Assembly: GCA_964462535.1 (NCBI GenBank)
Contig: CAYWXV010000110.1
Coordinates: forward strand, 1 to 6,206
Reading direction: 5' to 3'
Source of the DNA: CAYWXV01 sp964462535
GTDB taxonomy: Bacteria > Bacteroidota > Ignavibacteria > OLB7
DNA length: 6,206 bases
A program made the position numbers and the translations under genes. The first letter of the stretch is position 1. Each line of letters opens with the position of its first letter. This document shows positions 1-5,449 of this stretch, one piece after another. The notes under the pieces are model-generated. The model was given only the letters and a program-made list of their open reading frames with translations. It searched no databases and was not told the origin of the DNA.

Positions 1-488
1 TCTCGCAGGATGACAGTGAAGACGACTGCATCGATCACGGAGTAGATCCAGAAGCGTGGAGAATGCTCGGAGGCGAACCGCTCGAGTTTCCGCTTCGATG
101 AAGGCGATGCCCTCTCTCTCCCAATTCACCACTCCGACATCCTGTCCTCCCTTTCCGTTTGTTCGCACGTAGTCCAACGGTGGTATCAGCGTTTCCGGCG
201 ATGGAGAGCACGTGTACTACGGTATGGTAATGCCCGATTCCAGCATGGTGGTGTTCCGAATGACTCGGTGCGAAATGGACAAGACGCAGATGACGTTCGT
301 GACCGACGATCCGTTGTGGAAATCCGTGAGCGTTTCTGATGTCACGCGGACACCTGCCGTCGGCGAGTTGAGCATCGTGGGCAGTTCGGTCACGTGAGAT
401 GGTGTACACGTGCAGTCCCGTGGGTCGCCCGGTCAGGAGTATGTCATGGAGATCTGCGATGTGATGGGTTGTTGTTTCCCCACTCCCC
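1..488. other. No confident gene; open but unconvincing frames, possibly a decayed coding region
   Basis: I see no recognisable gene in this stretch. The longest minus-strand frame (about 35-538) translates to a His/Arg-rich sequence typical of an antisense shadow. On the plus strand a frame opens after a stop near 170 and runs to a stop at 395-397. From a GTG at 212 it reads like ordinary protein (VYYGMVMPDSSMVVF near its start), with mostly G or C at third positions. It has no family I recognise and no ribosome binding site. The opposite strand is also open in the antiphase frame over much of the same interval, so strand cannot be decided by base composition. A second minus frame, downstream of a stop near 227, runs off the left edge and includes IAFIEAETRAVRLRAF. 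The simplest reading is a degraded gene, or a gene whose main body lies outside the window. Confidence 0.3.
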
Positions 489-529
489 AAAAAAAAGGAC
501 TCTGCCTTCCCTCCAGTCGGCAGAGTCCT
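489..529 (-). terminator. Strong Rho-independent terminator, minus strand
   Basis: The arms 497-506 (GGACTCTGCC) and 519-528 (GGCAGAGTCC) are perfect complements, and A496/T529 adds an eleventh pair. The loop is 12 nt (507-518). On the minus strand the stem is followed directly by eight T (489-496), the classic intrinsic terminator. There is no T-run on the plus side, so it acts on leftward transcription. The nearest confident leftward gene is the LuxR-type regulator, which ends about 225 bp away, a long distance for its own terminator. It may instead have belonged to a gene now mostly missing: a minus-strand frame stops at 545-547, only 15 nt before the hairpin. Confidence 0.88.
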
Positions 530-544
530 AAGGATCAACGCTGC

Positions 545-592
545 TCACTTCCGCGCGCGGGCACGGATACGTTGTCCTGTGTGGCAAGCTTA
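545..592 (-). pseudogene. Possible 3' remnant of a lost minus-strand gene
   Basis: On the minus strand a 14-residue open stretch ends GQRIRARARK and stops at 545-547. The strong terminator begins 15 nt downstream, which is normal gene-end geometry. Reading upstream, the frame is closed by TAA at 590-592, where the AGAAAGT-type repeat region begins. One explanation is that the tail of a gene and its terminator survive while the body was replaced by repeat sequence. The stretch is far too short for homology, so this is inference from geometry only. The alternative is that the open stretch is chance and the terminator serves the LuxR-type gene or a small RNA. Confidence 0.2.
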
Positions 593-680
593 GAAAGTAG
601 TCTTTAGAGAGTAGAAAGTGATGAGTAGATCGATCAGGTCGCGGGCAGCGCCACCCTCCACATTCAACTCTCTACTTTCC
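591..680. repeat. Short-word repeat region with inverted copies (AGAAAGT/AGAGAGT words)
   Basis: TAGAAAGT occurs at 591-598 and again at 612-619, 21 bp apart, with AGAGAGT at 606-612 between them. The complement, CTCTCTACTTTC, lies at 668-679, and GAAAGTAG (593-600) pairs perfectly with CTACTTTC (672-679). The left copy is interrupted by TCTTT relative to the right one. The region is therefore a degenerate array of two 7-base words with an inverted copy about 50 bp away, not a simple tandem repeat. It lies between the terminator and the end of the LuxR-type gene. I see no start codon, coding pattern or RNA gene in 593-754 beyond this and a weak 6-bp stem (TCTGAG/CTCAGA) touching the end of the regulator gene. 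Confidence 0.55.
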
Positions 681-754
681 AAGAACTACCAGATCAAAGA
701 TAGGCCGGCACTTCGGGCAAGGAATCAACCTTTAGTCTGAGAATTCCTGTTTGC

Positions 755-1552
755 TCAGATTTTGATGGTTGAACGAGAGGAGAAGTACTTGCCGATCAGA
801 TCGGCGCGGTTGCGGCAGCCGGTTTTCTGCAGGATATGGGTGATGTGTGTCTTGACCGTGGCCGACGTCGTCCCCGTCTCCTCCCCGATCTCGGCGTTCG
901 AGGCGCCGGTCACAAGAAGCCGCAAGACACGGAATTCCTGGAGCGTCAGCCCGAATTCCGTGGCCAGGAGATGACACCGCTCGGCGAAGTAGTCGAAGCT
1001 CCCCCGTCGCGACTGCACGATGTCGATGTGCTGACGGACGATGGTGGAGAGGTGGGGAGTGAGGGCCTCGATGATCCCGAACTCCTCCTGGGTGAACGGG
1101 AGGAACGAGTCGTCCGCCATGTGGGGGCGGAAGAAGCAGACCGCGATACGGGGGTAATGTTCGATCGTGATCCAGTGGGTGATCAGATCCAGTCGATCGG
1201 GGAAGCGCTTGTCGGCGATCTGCGTGATGTGCGCCAGCCCCCGAGCCATCATCTCACTCAGAAGATCGTTCGTCTCCTCGTTGCTGATCCAGCCGGTTGC
1301 CTCCTTCTTCACCAGATCGTTCCCCTCTCCCTCACGCATCCGAATCGTCTCGATTGTCTCGACCTGATTCCTGAACGTATCGTCCGTCTTGCGTGGCTCG
1401 GATACCAGAACCAGGCCGACGATCGGAATGATTGCCTGCACACGCCGCGTCAGTGTGGTCAGGAACTCTTCCGGGTCGTCCAGGCTGGCCAGGAGCGAGT
1501 CGTGGTAGAGGTCGACCAGCAGCGCATACGGTATGATTTCGTCCGATCTCAT
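755..1552 (-). CDS. LuxR-family transcriptional regulator, C-terminal GerE-type HTH
   Basis: A 265-residue DNA-binding regulator. The C-terminal part, about residues 201-258, is a clear LuxR/GerE helix-turn-helix: LTLQEFRVLRLLVTG, then SNAEIGEETGTTSATVKTHI as the turn and recognition helix, then ILQKTGCRNRADLI. The N-terminal 190 residues contain no phospho-acceptor receiver motif. They resemble the loosely conserved GAF/PAS-like input region of stand-alone LuxR proteins, including the common linker FTQEEFGIIEALTPHLSTIV (about 153-172). The ligand is unknown. I chose ATG at 1550-1552. The frame stays open to 1729, but that extension is Pro/Arg/His-rich and overlaps the divergent gene. No Shine-Dalgarno is visible. 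The gene diverges from the aldehyde dehydrogenase across a short spacer, so it may control it, itself, or both. The LuxR assignment is firm; the target is inference. Confidence 0.93.
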   Translation of the reverse strand: MRSDEIIPYALLVDLYHDSLLASLDDPEEFLTTLTRRVQAIIPIVGLVLVSEPRKTDDTFRNQVETIETIRMREGEGNDLVKKEATGWISNEETNDLLSEMMARGLAHITQIADKRFPDRLDLITHWITIEHYPRIAVCFFRPHMADDSFLPFTQEEFGIIEALTPHLSTIVRQHIDIVQSRRGSFDYFAERCHLLATEFGLTLQEFRVLRLLVTGASNAEIGEETGTTSATVKTHITHILQKTGCRNRADLIGKYFSSRSTIKI

Positions 1553-1727
1553 TTGCGGAGGGGATCGCGGAATCAGCCGCGGATGATGCCGATTTCGATC
1601 GTCTGGAAAATAGGACAAAAGCCGGGACGGGATTCCCCATGTCAGAGTCCCCACGGTTTTGATGGAAGGAACGATGTCGCGACGTAACTTCAGCCTCCTT
1701 CCCACAATCAGCCGATTGCACATGGAC
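1553..1727. promoter_or_regulatory. Divergent intergenic region of the LuxR-type regulator and aldehyde dehydrogenase
   Basis: Both promoters of the divergent pair should lie in these 175 bp, with any operator of the regulator. Visible symmetric elements are GCGG-AATCAG-CCGC (1567-1580), GGGATTCCC and the perfect 8-bp palindrome GTCGCGAC (1676-1683). None is a proven operator, and no convincing -35/-10 pair stands out on either strand. GGAAGGA at 1664-1670 is the best Shine-Dalgarno-like string here. It sits 3 nt before ATG 1674, which would start the dehydrogenase 18 codons upstream of the start chosen. If that start is used, the spacer shrinks to 121 bp. Confidence 0.45.
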
Positions 1728-3230
1728 ATGACGCCGCAGACGCTCTCACGCCCTGAAATAACCGCTTCCCCTCGCGACTACAGGCTCTTCATCGATGGTG
1801 AGTTCACGGATGCGGGTGATGGCGCAACATTCGAGGACATCAGTCCGATCGACGGGCGGACCGTGGCGCATGTCTCGATGGCGTCTGCCGACGACGTCGA
1901 TCGCGCTGTCAATGCCGCCCATCGGGCGCTCGAGGGACCATGGGGGCGCATGCCGATGAATGATCGCCTGGATCTGCTGGCTCGCGTCGCCGACGGCGTG
2001 ATGGAGAGATTCGATGATTTCCTCGAGGCCGAGATCCTCGATACCGGCAAGCCGGTCGGCTGGGCCTGTTCGATTGACATTCCACGGGGCGCGGCAAACT
2101 TCAGAACCTTCTCGAGCCTGCTTCGATCACTTCCGACCGAGTCGTTCCAGACCGACACTGCCGATGGCGAGGGGGCGCTCAACTACGCCCTTCGAGTCCC
2201 GGTTGGGGTCGTCGGTGTGATTGCGCCATGGAATCTCCCCCTTCTCTTGATGAGCTGGAAAGTGGCCCCGGCACTTGCCTGTGGCAACACTGTGGTCGTC
2301 AAGCCGAGCGAGGAGACGCCTGGCACGGCAACACTGCTCGCGGAGGTGATGAAGAAGGTTGGTATTCCACCGGGGGTGTTCAATGTGGTACATGGCTTCG
2401 GGCCAAACGCAGCGGGTGAAGCCATAACGCGCCACCCGAATGTGTCGGCGATCACGTTTACGGGCGAGAGCCGCACCGGGCAGGCGATTCAGGAGGCATC
2501 GGCCCGAACGGTCAAACATCTTTCGTTCGAGCTGGGGGGCAAGAATCCCGCAATCATCTTTGCCGACGCCGATTTTGACGCTGCTGTCGCTGGAACCGCC
2601 CGCTCTACATTCGCCAACTGCGGACAGGTCTGTCTCTGCTCGGAAAGAGTCTATGTCCAGCGGCCGATCTTCGAGCGATTCGTCGAAGCGCTCAAGAAGG
2701 AGGCGGAGAGCATGATTCTAGGTGATCCTTTCGCGCAGGGAACGACCATGGGTCCGCTGATCTCCCGCGACCATCGCGAGAAGGTCCTCTCCTATTTCCA
2801 ACTGGCGCGTGACGAAGGGGCGACCGTGATTACCGGTGGCGGAATTCCGGACATGGACGAGCGCTTCGCGGAGGGGGCATGGATTCAACCGACCATCTGG
2901 ACCGGACTTCCCGAGAGCGCCCGTTGTATCCGTGAAGAAATCTTTGGCCCCGTCTGCCACGTGCAGCCGTTTGATACTGAGGAAGAAGCCCTGGCGATGG
3001 CAAACAATTCCGAGTATGGGCTCTGTTCCGCCGTTTGGACGCAGAATCTCTCACGTGCTCATCGCATGGCAAAACGTCTGGAGACGGGGATGATATGGGT
3101 CAACTCGTGGTTTCTTCGTGATCTGCGGACACCGTTCGGTGGGGTCAAACTGAGTGGCGTTGGGCGCGAAGGGGGCGTTCACTCGGTCAACTTCTACAGT
3201 GAATTGAAGAACGTCTGCATCAAGCTGTAG
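1728..3230 (+). CDS. Aldehyde dehydrogenase of the 2-amino/2-hydroxymuconic semialdehyde dehydrogenase class
   Basis: A soluble NAD-dependent aldehyde dehydrogenase of 500 residues from the chosen ATG. Hallmarks are PWNLP (Asn169), VVVKPSEETP (cofactor site), FELGGKNP (Glu268, general base), the nucleophile loop GQVC (Cys302) and EEIFGP. Residues near the end, WFLRDLRTPFGG and SGVGREGG, are typical of enzymes oxidising 2-hydroxymuconic or 2-aminomuconic semialdehyde. With this start Arg120, Asn169, Glu268, Cys302 and Arg464 carry, as I recall, the same numbers as the catalytic and carboxylate-binding residues of the 500-residue Pseudomonas 2-aminomuconic semialdehyde dehydrogenase. That supports both the class and the start. 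Other possible starts are 1722, 1674 (with GGAAGGA upstream) and TTG 1659. Such enzymes act in meta-cleavage of catechols (xylG/dmpC type) or tryptophan degradation by the kynurenine route (nbaE type). No partner gene is in view, so the substrate stays open. Confidence 0.93.
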   Translation: MTPQTLSRPEITASPRDYRLFIDGEFTDAGDGATFEDISPIDGRTVAHVSMASADDVDRAVNAAHRALEGPWGRMPMNDRLDLLARVADGVMERFDDFLEAEILDTGKPVGWACSIDIPRGAANFRTFSSLLRSLPTESFQTDTADGEGALNYALRVPVGVVGVIAPWNLPLLLMSWKVAPALACGNTVVVKPSEETPGTATLLAEVMKKVGIPPGVFNVVHGFGPNAAGEAITRHPNVSAITFTGESRTGQAIQEASARTVKHLSFELGGKNPAIIFADADFDAAVAGTARSTFANCGQVCLCSERVYVQRPIFERFVEALKKEAESMILGDPFAQGTTMGPLISRDHREKVLSYFQLARDEGATVITGGGIPDMDERFAEGAWIQPTIWTGLPESARCIREEIFGPVCHVQPFDTEEEALAMANNSEYGLCSAVWTQNLSRAHRMAKRLETGMIWVNSWFLRDLRTPFGGVKLSGVGREGGVHSVNFYSELKNVCIKL

Positions 3231-3444
3231 GGGCTGGGGACTCGGGACTTGGTGCTGCGGGGAGGCGGGTTGATCCTTGAGGGAGGTAGAGCTCGACACG
3301 CTGCCGGAACGGTGCTCGTTGTCGTGCATTGCCGGTGGGCTCACCGGGTCGCCCAGAACGTATTCCGCGGCTAACACGGACGGAAGCCCCAAACGCAATT
3401 CCCAAACCCCAAACTCGATTCCCCAGCCCCCAGCCCCTAGTCCC
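3230..3444. repeat. Intergenic spacer bounded by inverted G-rich and C-rich short-word arrays
   Basis: The spacer between the dehydrogenase and the ElaA-type gene starts and ends with repeats. On the left, from the last base of the dehydrogenase stop codon, the words GGGGCT, GGGGACT and CGGGACTT run to about 3252. On the right, 3386-3444 is C-rich and ends immediately before the ATG at 3445. Within it CCCCAAAC recurs at 3387 and 3407 as part of a 20-bp unit repeated with 16 of 20 matches. The arms are inverted relative to each other: 3230-3242 matches the complement of 3425-3437 at 12 of 13 positions. The 133 bp between them (3253-3385) hold no gene I recognise, only a perfect 6-bp hairpin with a 4-nt loop (CCGGTG/CACCGG, 3332-3347) that lacks a T-run. 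Confidence 0.7.
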
Positions 3445-3906
3445 ATGTTCTGGTCCTGGTACACATTCGACGAGTTGCCGGCATCGCTGCTGTACGATCT
3501 GCTTGCGTTGCGAAGTGCGGTATTCGTGGTGGAGCAACAGTCCATCTATCAGGATCTCGACGGACTTGATCAACGTGCGCTCCACCTTATTTGTCACGAT
3601 GACACGGGCGCTCCGGTTGCCTGTCTGCGACTCCTTCCGCCAGGGTTGAAATATCCGGAGTCATCCATCGGCCGCGTTATTGTCGCTGCGGGGAAGCGTG
3701 GTTCTGGACTTGGTCAGGAATTGATGCGCCGGGGGCTGGAGCAAGCCGACGCTTTATACCCGGGTCAGGGGAACAGGCTTTCGGCACAGTGTTATCTGAT
3801 TGACTTCTATCGCTCGTTCGGATATCGTCCCGTGGGCGAGCCTTATGACGAAGACGGCATCGCGCATATCGAGATGGAGCGGCGTACGGCCGAGCCAGCG
3901 CATTGA
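3445..3906 (+). CDS. elaA: ElaA-family GNAT N-acetyltransferase
   Basis: A 153-residue GNAT-fold acetyltransferase, a length that as I recall equals E. coli ElaA. It shows the ElaA signature throughout: LLALRSAVFVVEQQ (19-32), YQDLDGLD (35-42), then the acetyl-CoA pyrophosphate loop GRVIVAAGKRGSGLGQELM (76-94), whose R-x-x-G-x-G is Arg85, Gly88 and Gly90. It ends with FYRSFGYRPVGEPYDEDGIA and HIEMER. ElaA proteins transfer acetyl from acetyl-CoA to an amine, but their physiological substrate is not well established. I chose ATG 3445 because it aligns with the family start. The frame is open further upstream (GTG 3277), but that extension only translates the intergenic repeat. There is no Shine-Dalgarno: the upstream sequence is the C-rich array. 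It is separated from the next gene by 85 bp with a palindrome, so co-transcription is possible but not shown. Confidence 0.93.
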   Translation: MFWSWYTFDELPASLLYDLLALRSAVFVVEQQSIYQDLDGLDQRALHLICHDDTGAPVACLRLLPPGLKYPESSIGRVIVAAGKRGSGLGQELMRRGLEQADALYPGQGNRLSAQCYLIDFYRSFGYRPVGEPYDEDGIAHIEMERRTAEPAH

Positions 3907-3920
3907 GGCAGCGATAATGT

Positions 3921-3960
3921 CCCCTTGAGCGGACCGGTCCGCCGCAGGCGGACGGAGGGG
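3921..3960. repeat. Compact palindromic element with two mutually exclusive hairpins
   Basis: GCGGACCGGTCCGC (3929-3942) is a perfect 14-bp palindrome. Overlapping it, GTCCGCC (3937-3943) and GGCGGAC (3947-3953) form a perfect 7-bp stem with a GCA loop. An outer CCCCT (3921-3925) can pair with AGGGG (3956-3960). The shared GTCCGC means only one inner hairpin can form at a time on a single strand. There is no T-run on either side, so it is not an ordinary intrinsic terminator. It fills most of the gap between the ElaA-type gene and the nucleotidyltransferase. It resembles the REP-like intergenic palindromes found dispersed in many bacterial genomes, which this window alone cannot confirm. Confidence 0.65.
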
Positions 3961-3991
3961 TGTAACTGGAATCCTTACCCATCCTTCTTCC

Positions 3992-4735
3992 ATGCAACTT
4001 GATCGCATTGAGGTAGTGGCCGCTCTCCGATCGCTTCTTCTCAGTCTTCCGAGCGTCAGGGCGGCCTGGCTTGGTGGGGCGTCGGCCTTCGACCGTGTCG
4101 ATGAGTGGAGTGACATCGATCTGAACATCATCGTGGAGGACGATTCCGTCGATCGTGTTTTCGCTGCCGTGGAGGCGGGGCTGGAAGGTCTTGCGGGGAT
4201 CGATCTGGTACACGAGATACCTTCGCCGACCTGGCACGGGCATGCGCAGAAGTTCTACCGATTGAAGAACGCAAGTCCGTTCCTCCTGATCGATTTCGTG
4301 GTGCAACGTCGATCGGCGGGAAATCGATTTCTGGAACCTGAAATTCATGGGCATCCCGAGATTCTCTTTGACCACGACGGTCTTGCCATTCCCGTCTCGG
4401 TCGACAAGGAACGGCACCAGCGGGGGCTCGAGGTGCGAAAGGCACAGCTCCCCGTGCTCTTCGATCTCTATCAGGTGTTGATTCTCAAGGAGTTGAATCG
4501 AGGTAACGATATTGAAGCATTGACCTTCTATCACGGCTTCACATTGCGGCCTCTGGTCGAGGCCCTTCGCATCAGATACACTCCCCATCATTCGTCATTT
4601 CATACACGCTACATTCATTACGAACTTCCGCCCGAAATCGTCGATCGACTGCGGACGCTCTTCTTTGTCCGGGATGCCGACGATCTCCGCATACGGCTTG
4701 CTGAGGCCGGATCATTCTTTCGCGAGATCATATGA
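3992..4735 (+). CDS. Nucleotidyltransferase of the ANT/pol-beta superfamily
   Basis: A 247-residue protein with the minimal nucleotidyltransferase core near its N-terminus: LGGASAFDRVDEWSDIDLNI (27-46). This supplies the GG-[SA] motif (Gly28, Gly29) and the metal-binding DxD pair Asp41 and Asp43. The likely third carboxylate is Asp101 in LLIDFVV. The C-terminal half (about 150-247) is helical, with YIHYELPPEIVDRL and FFVRDADDLRIRLAEA. This resembles stand-alone nucleotidyltransferases related to antibiotic adenylyltransferases, which transfer a nucleotide from an NTP to a hydroxyl of a small molecule. I cannot assign a specific resistance type. The start at 3992 lacks a Shine-Dalgarno. The stop overlaps the start of the AAC(6')-like gene by ATGA, so the two are one transcription unit and probably translationally coupled. 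Family call firm; substrate inferred. Confidence 0.9.
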   Translation: MQLDRIEVVAALRSLLLSLPSVRAAWLGGASAFDRVDEWSDIDLNIIVEDDSVDRVFAAVEAGLEGLAGIDLVHEIPSPTWHGHAQKFYRLKNASPFLLIDFVVQRRSAGNRFLEPEIHGHPEILFDHDGLAIPVSVDKERHQRGLEVRKAQLPVLFDLYQVLILKELNRGNDIEALTFYHGFTLRPLVEALRIRYTPHHSSFHTRYIHYELPPEIVDRLRTLFFVRDADDLRIRLAEAGSFFREII

Positions 4736-5289
4736 TTGAGATCACTGATATGCCGCGCGACGCGACATCGCTGGAGCGGGCTGCCGAGCTTCTGGTGGAA
4801 GGGTTTGGTGATAAGTGGCCGAACGCCTGGCCCGATATCGAGTCTGCACGGCACGAGGTGGCAGAGATGCTGATCACTGAGCGTGTCTGTCGTGCTGCAG
4901 TCGAGGATGGGAAGGTGGTCGGTTGGGTGGGAGCGATTCCCGGATATGCAAACGTGGCGTGGGAGCTTCACCCCCTTGTGGTTGATCCCAGAAGAAGAGA
5001 TGAAGGGATTGGTCGCGCCCTCGTCAAGGACGTTGAGGCGCAGGCAAGGCTGCGTGGGGCCGTAACACTGTTTCTGGGGACTGACGACGAGGATGGGAGT
5101 ACGAGCATTGGTGGAATCGACCTCTATCCTGATCTCGCGCTCCACATCGCGTCACTCCACAGCAATCTCGGACACCCTCTCGAGTTTTACCGTAAGGTGG
5201 GATACGTGGTTGTCGGTGTTATTCCGGATGCAAACGGCCCCGGAAAGCCGGATATCCTGATGGCAAAACGACTCGCGGAAGCGCACTGA
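4732..5289 (+). CDS. GNAT acetyltransferase of the AAC(6')-Ii aminoglycoside 6'-N-acetyltransferase type
   Basis: A 185-residue acetyltransferase whose motifs match, from memory, Enterococcus faecium AAC(6')-Ii (182 residues) along most of its length. These are GAIPGY (67-72), WELHPLVV (77-84), the acetyl-CoA loop RRRDEGIGRALV (87-98), LGTDDED (115-121), DLYPDL, HPLEFYRKVGY (148-158), then IPDANG and KPDILMAK near the end. Glu78, His80 and Leu82 fall on the AAC(6')-Ii active-site positions Glu72, His74 and Leu76, and Tyr153 on Tyr147. Such enzymes acetylate the 6'-amine of aminoglycosides using acetyl-CoA in the cytoplasm. Chromosomal members can have other substrates, so resistance is not proven. 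The start ATG lies within the ATGA overlap with the nucleotidyltransferase, and only a weak GCGAGA precedes it, so coupled translation is likely. It could also be a housekeeping acetyltransferase. Confidence 0.9.
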   Translation: MIEITDMPRDATSLERAAELLVEGFGDKWPNAWPDIESARHEVAEMLITERVCRAAVEDGKVVGWVGAIPGYANVAWELHPLVVDPRRRDEGIGRALVKDVEAQARLRGAVTLFLGTDDEDGSTSIGGIDLYPDLALHIASLHSNLGHPLEFYRKVGYVVVGVIPDANGPGKPDILMAKRLAEAH

Positions 5290-5449
5290 GTCTCGTCGAA
5301 CGTTGCCGCGTGGCCGTATCGCGCCCCGCGATGGGATGGTGCCCTGTTGTCGGGCTCTCACCCCCCGACCCCATCTCTCACACTTGTGAGAGGGGGAGAA
5401 GAATCAATCAACACGCGTTCTCTTCTCATTCATAGCTTTTCCGTCATCC
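5290..5449. other. Intergenic spacer before the RimJ/RimL-type gene
   Basis: These 160 bp contain a small GCCC/GGGC stem (5341-5355), the palindromic element described separately, and an AT-richer tail (about 5399-5449). Any promoter of the downstream gene would probably lie in that tail, but I cannot identify -35/-10 boxes with confidence. No open frame here looks coding. The frame of the downstream gene stays open into the spacer, but with no better start. Confidence 0.4.
5369..5396. repeat. Palindromic intergenic element with C-rich left and G-rich right flank
   Basis: CTCTCACA (5375-5382) and TGTGAGAG (5385-5392) are perfect complements around CT. Allowing an AT bulge, CCCC (5369-5372) extends the stem with GGGG (5393-5396). 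A further C-rich run (5361-5366) lies upstream. The overall form, C-rich then a CTCTC stem, a short loop, GAGAG and a G-rich run, matches a widespread class of intergenic palindromes that are often mistranslated as Pro/Thr/Leu-rich peptides ending in RGGE-like residues. No T-run follows on either strand, so it is a poor intrinsic terminator for the AAC(6')-like gene. It may still stabilise the 3' end of that transcript. Confidence 0.65.

Noticed and set aside
35..538. Minus-strand open frame of 167 residues
   Set aside because: His/Arg-rich composition typical of an antisense shadow, no recognisable domain, and it runs through the terminator hairpin.
736..757. TCTGAG/CTCAGA stem at the end of the LuxR-type gene as its terminator
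   Set aside because: Only six pairs with a 10-nt loop and no T-run in the direction of transcription.
836..1687. Plus-strand open frame of 283 residues opposite the LuxR-type gene
   Set aside because: Antisense to a clear HTH regulator; the translation is Asp/Glu/Arg-rich with no domain, as expected from high-GC coding DNA.
1553..1729. Upstream extension of the LuxR-type gene to a start at 1729
   Set aside because: The extension is Pro/Arg/His-rich, unlike the family, and would overlap the start of the divergent dehydrogenase.
3332..3347. CCGGTG/CACCGG hairpin as a terminator or riboswitch
   Set aside because: Short isolated stem without T-run or any conserved aptamer sequence that I recognise.
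3277..3444. Upstream extension of the ElaA-type gene from GTG 3277
   Set aside because: It translates the intergenic C-rich repeat; the ElaA family start aligns with ATG 3445.
3677..4591. Minus-strand open frame of 304 residues
   Set aside because: It lies opposite the ElaA-type and nucleotidyltransferase genes, both of which have clear family motifs, and it has no motif of its own.
5369..5396. Palindrome as an intrinsic terminator of the AAC(6')-like gene
   Set aside because: The stem is good, but no T-run follows it on either strand.
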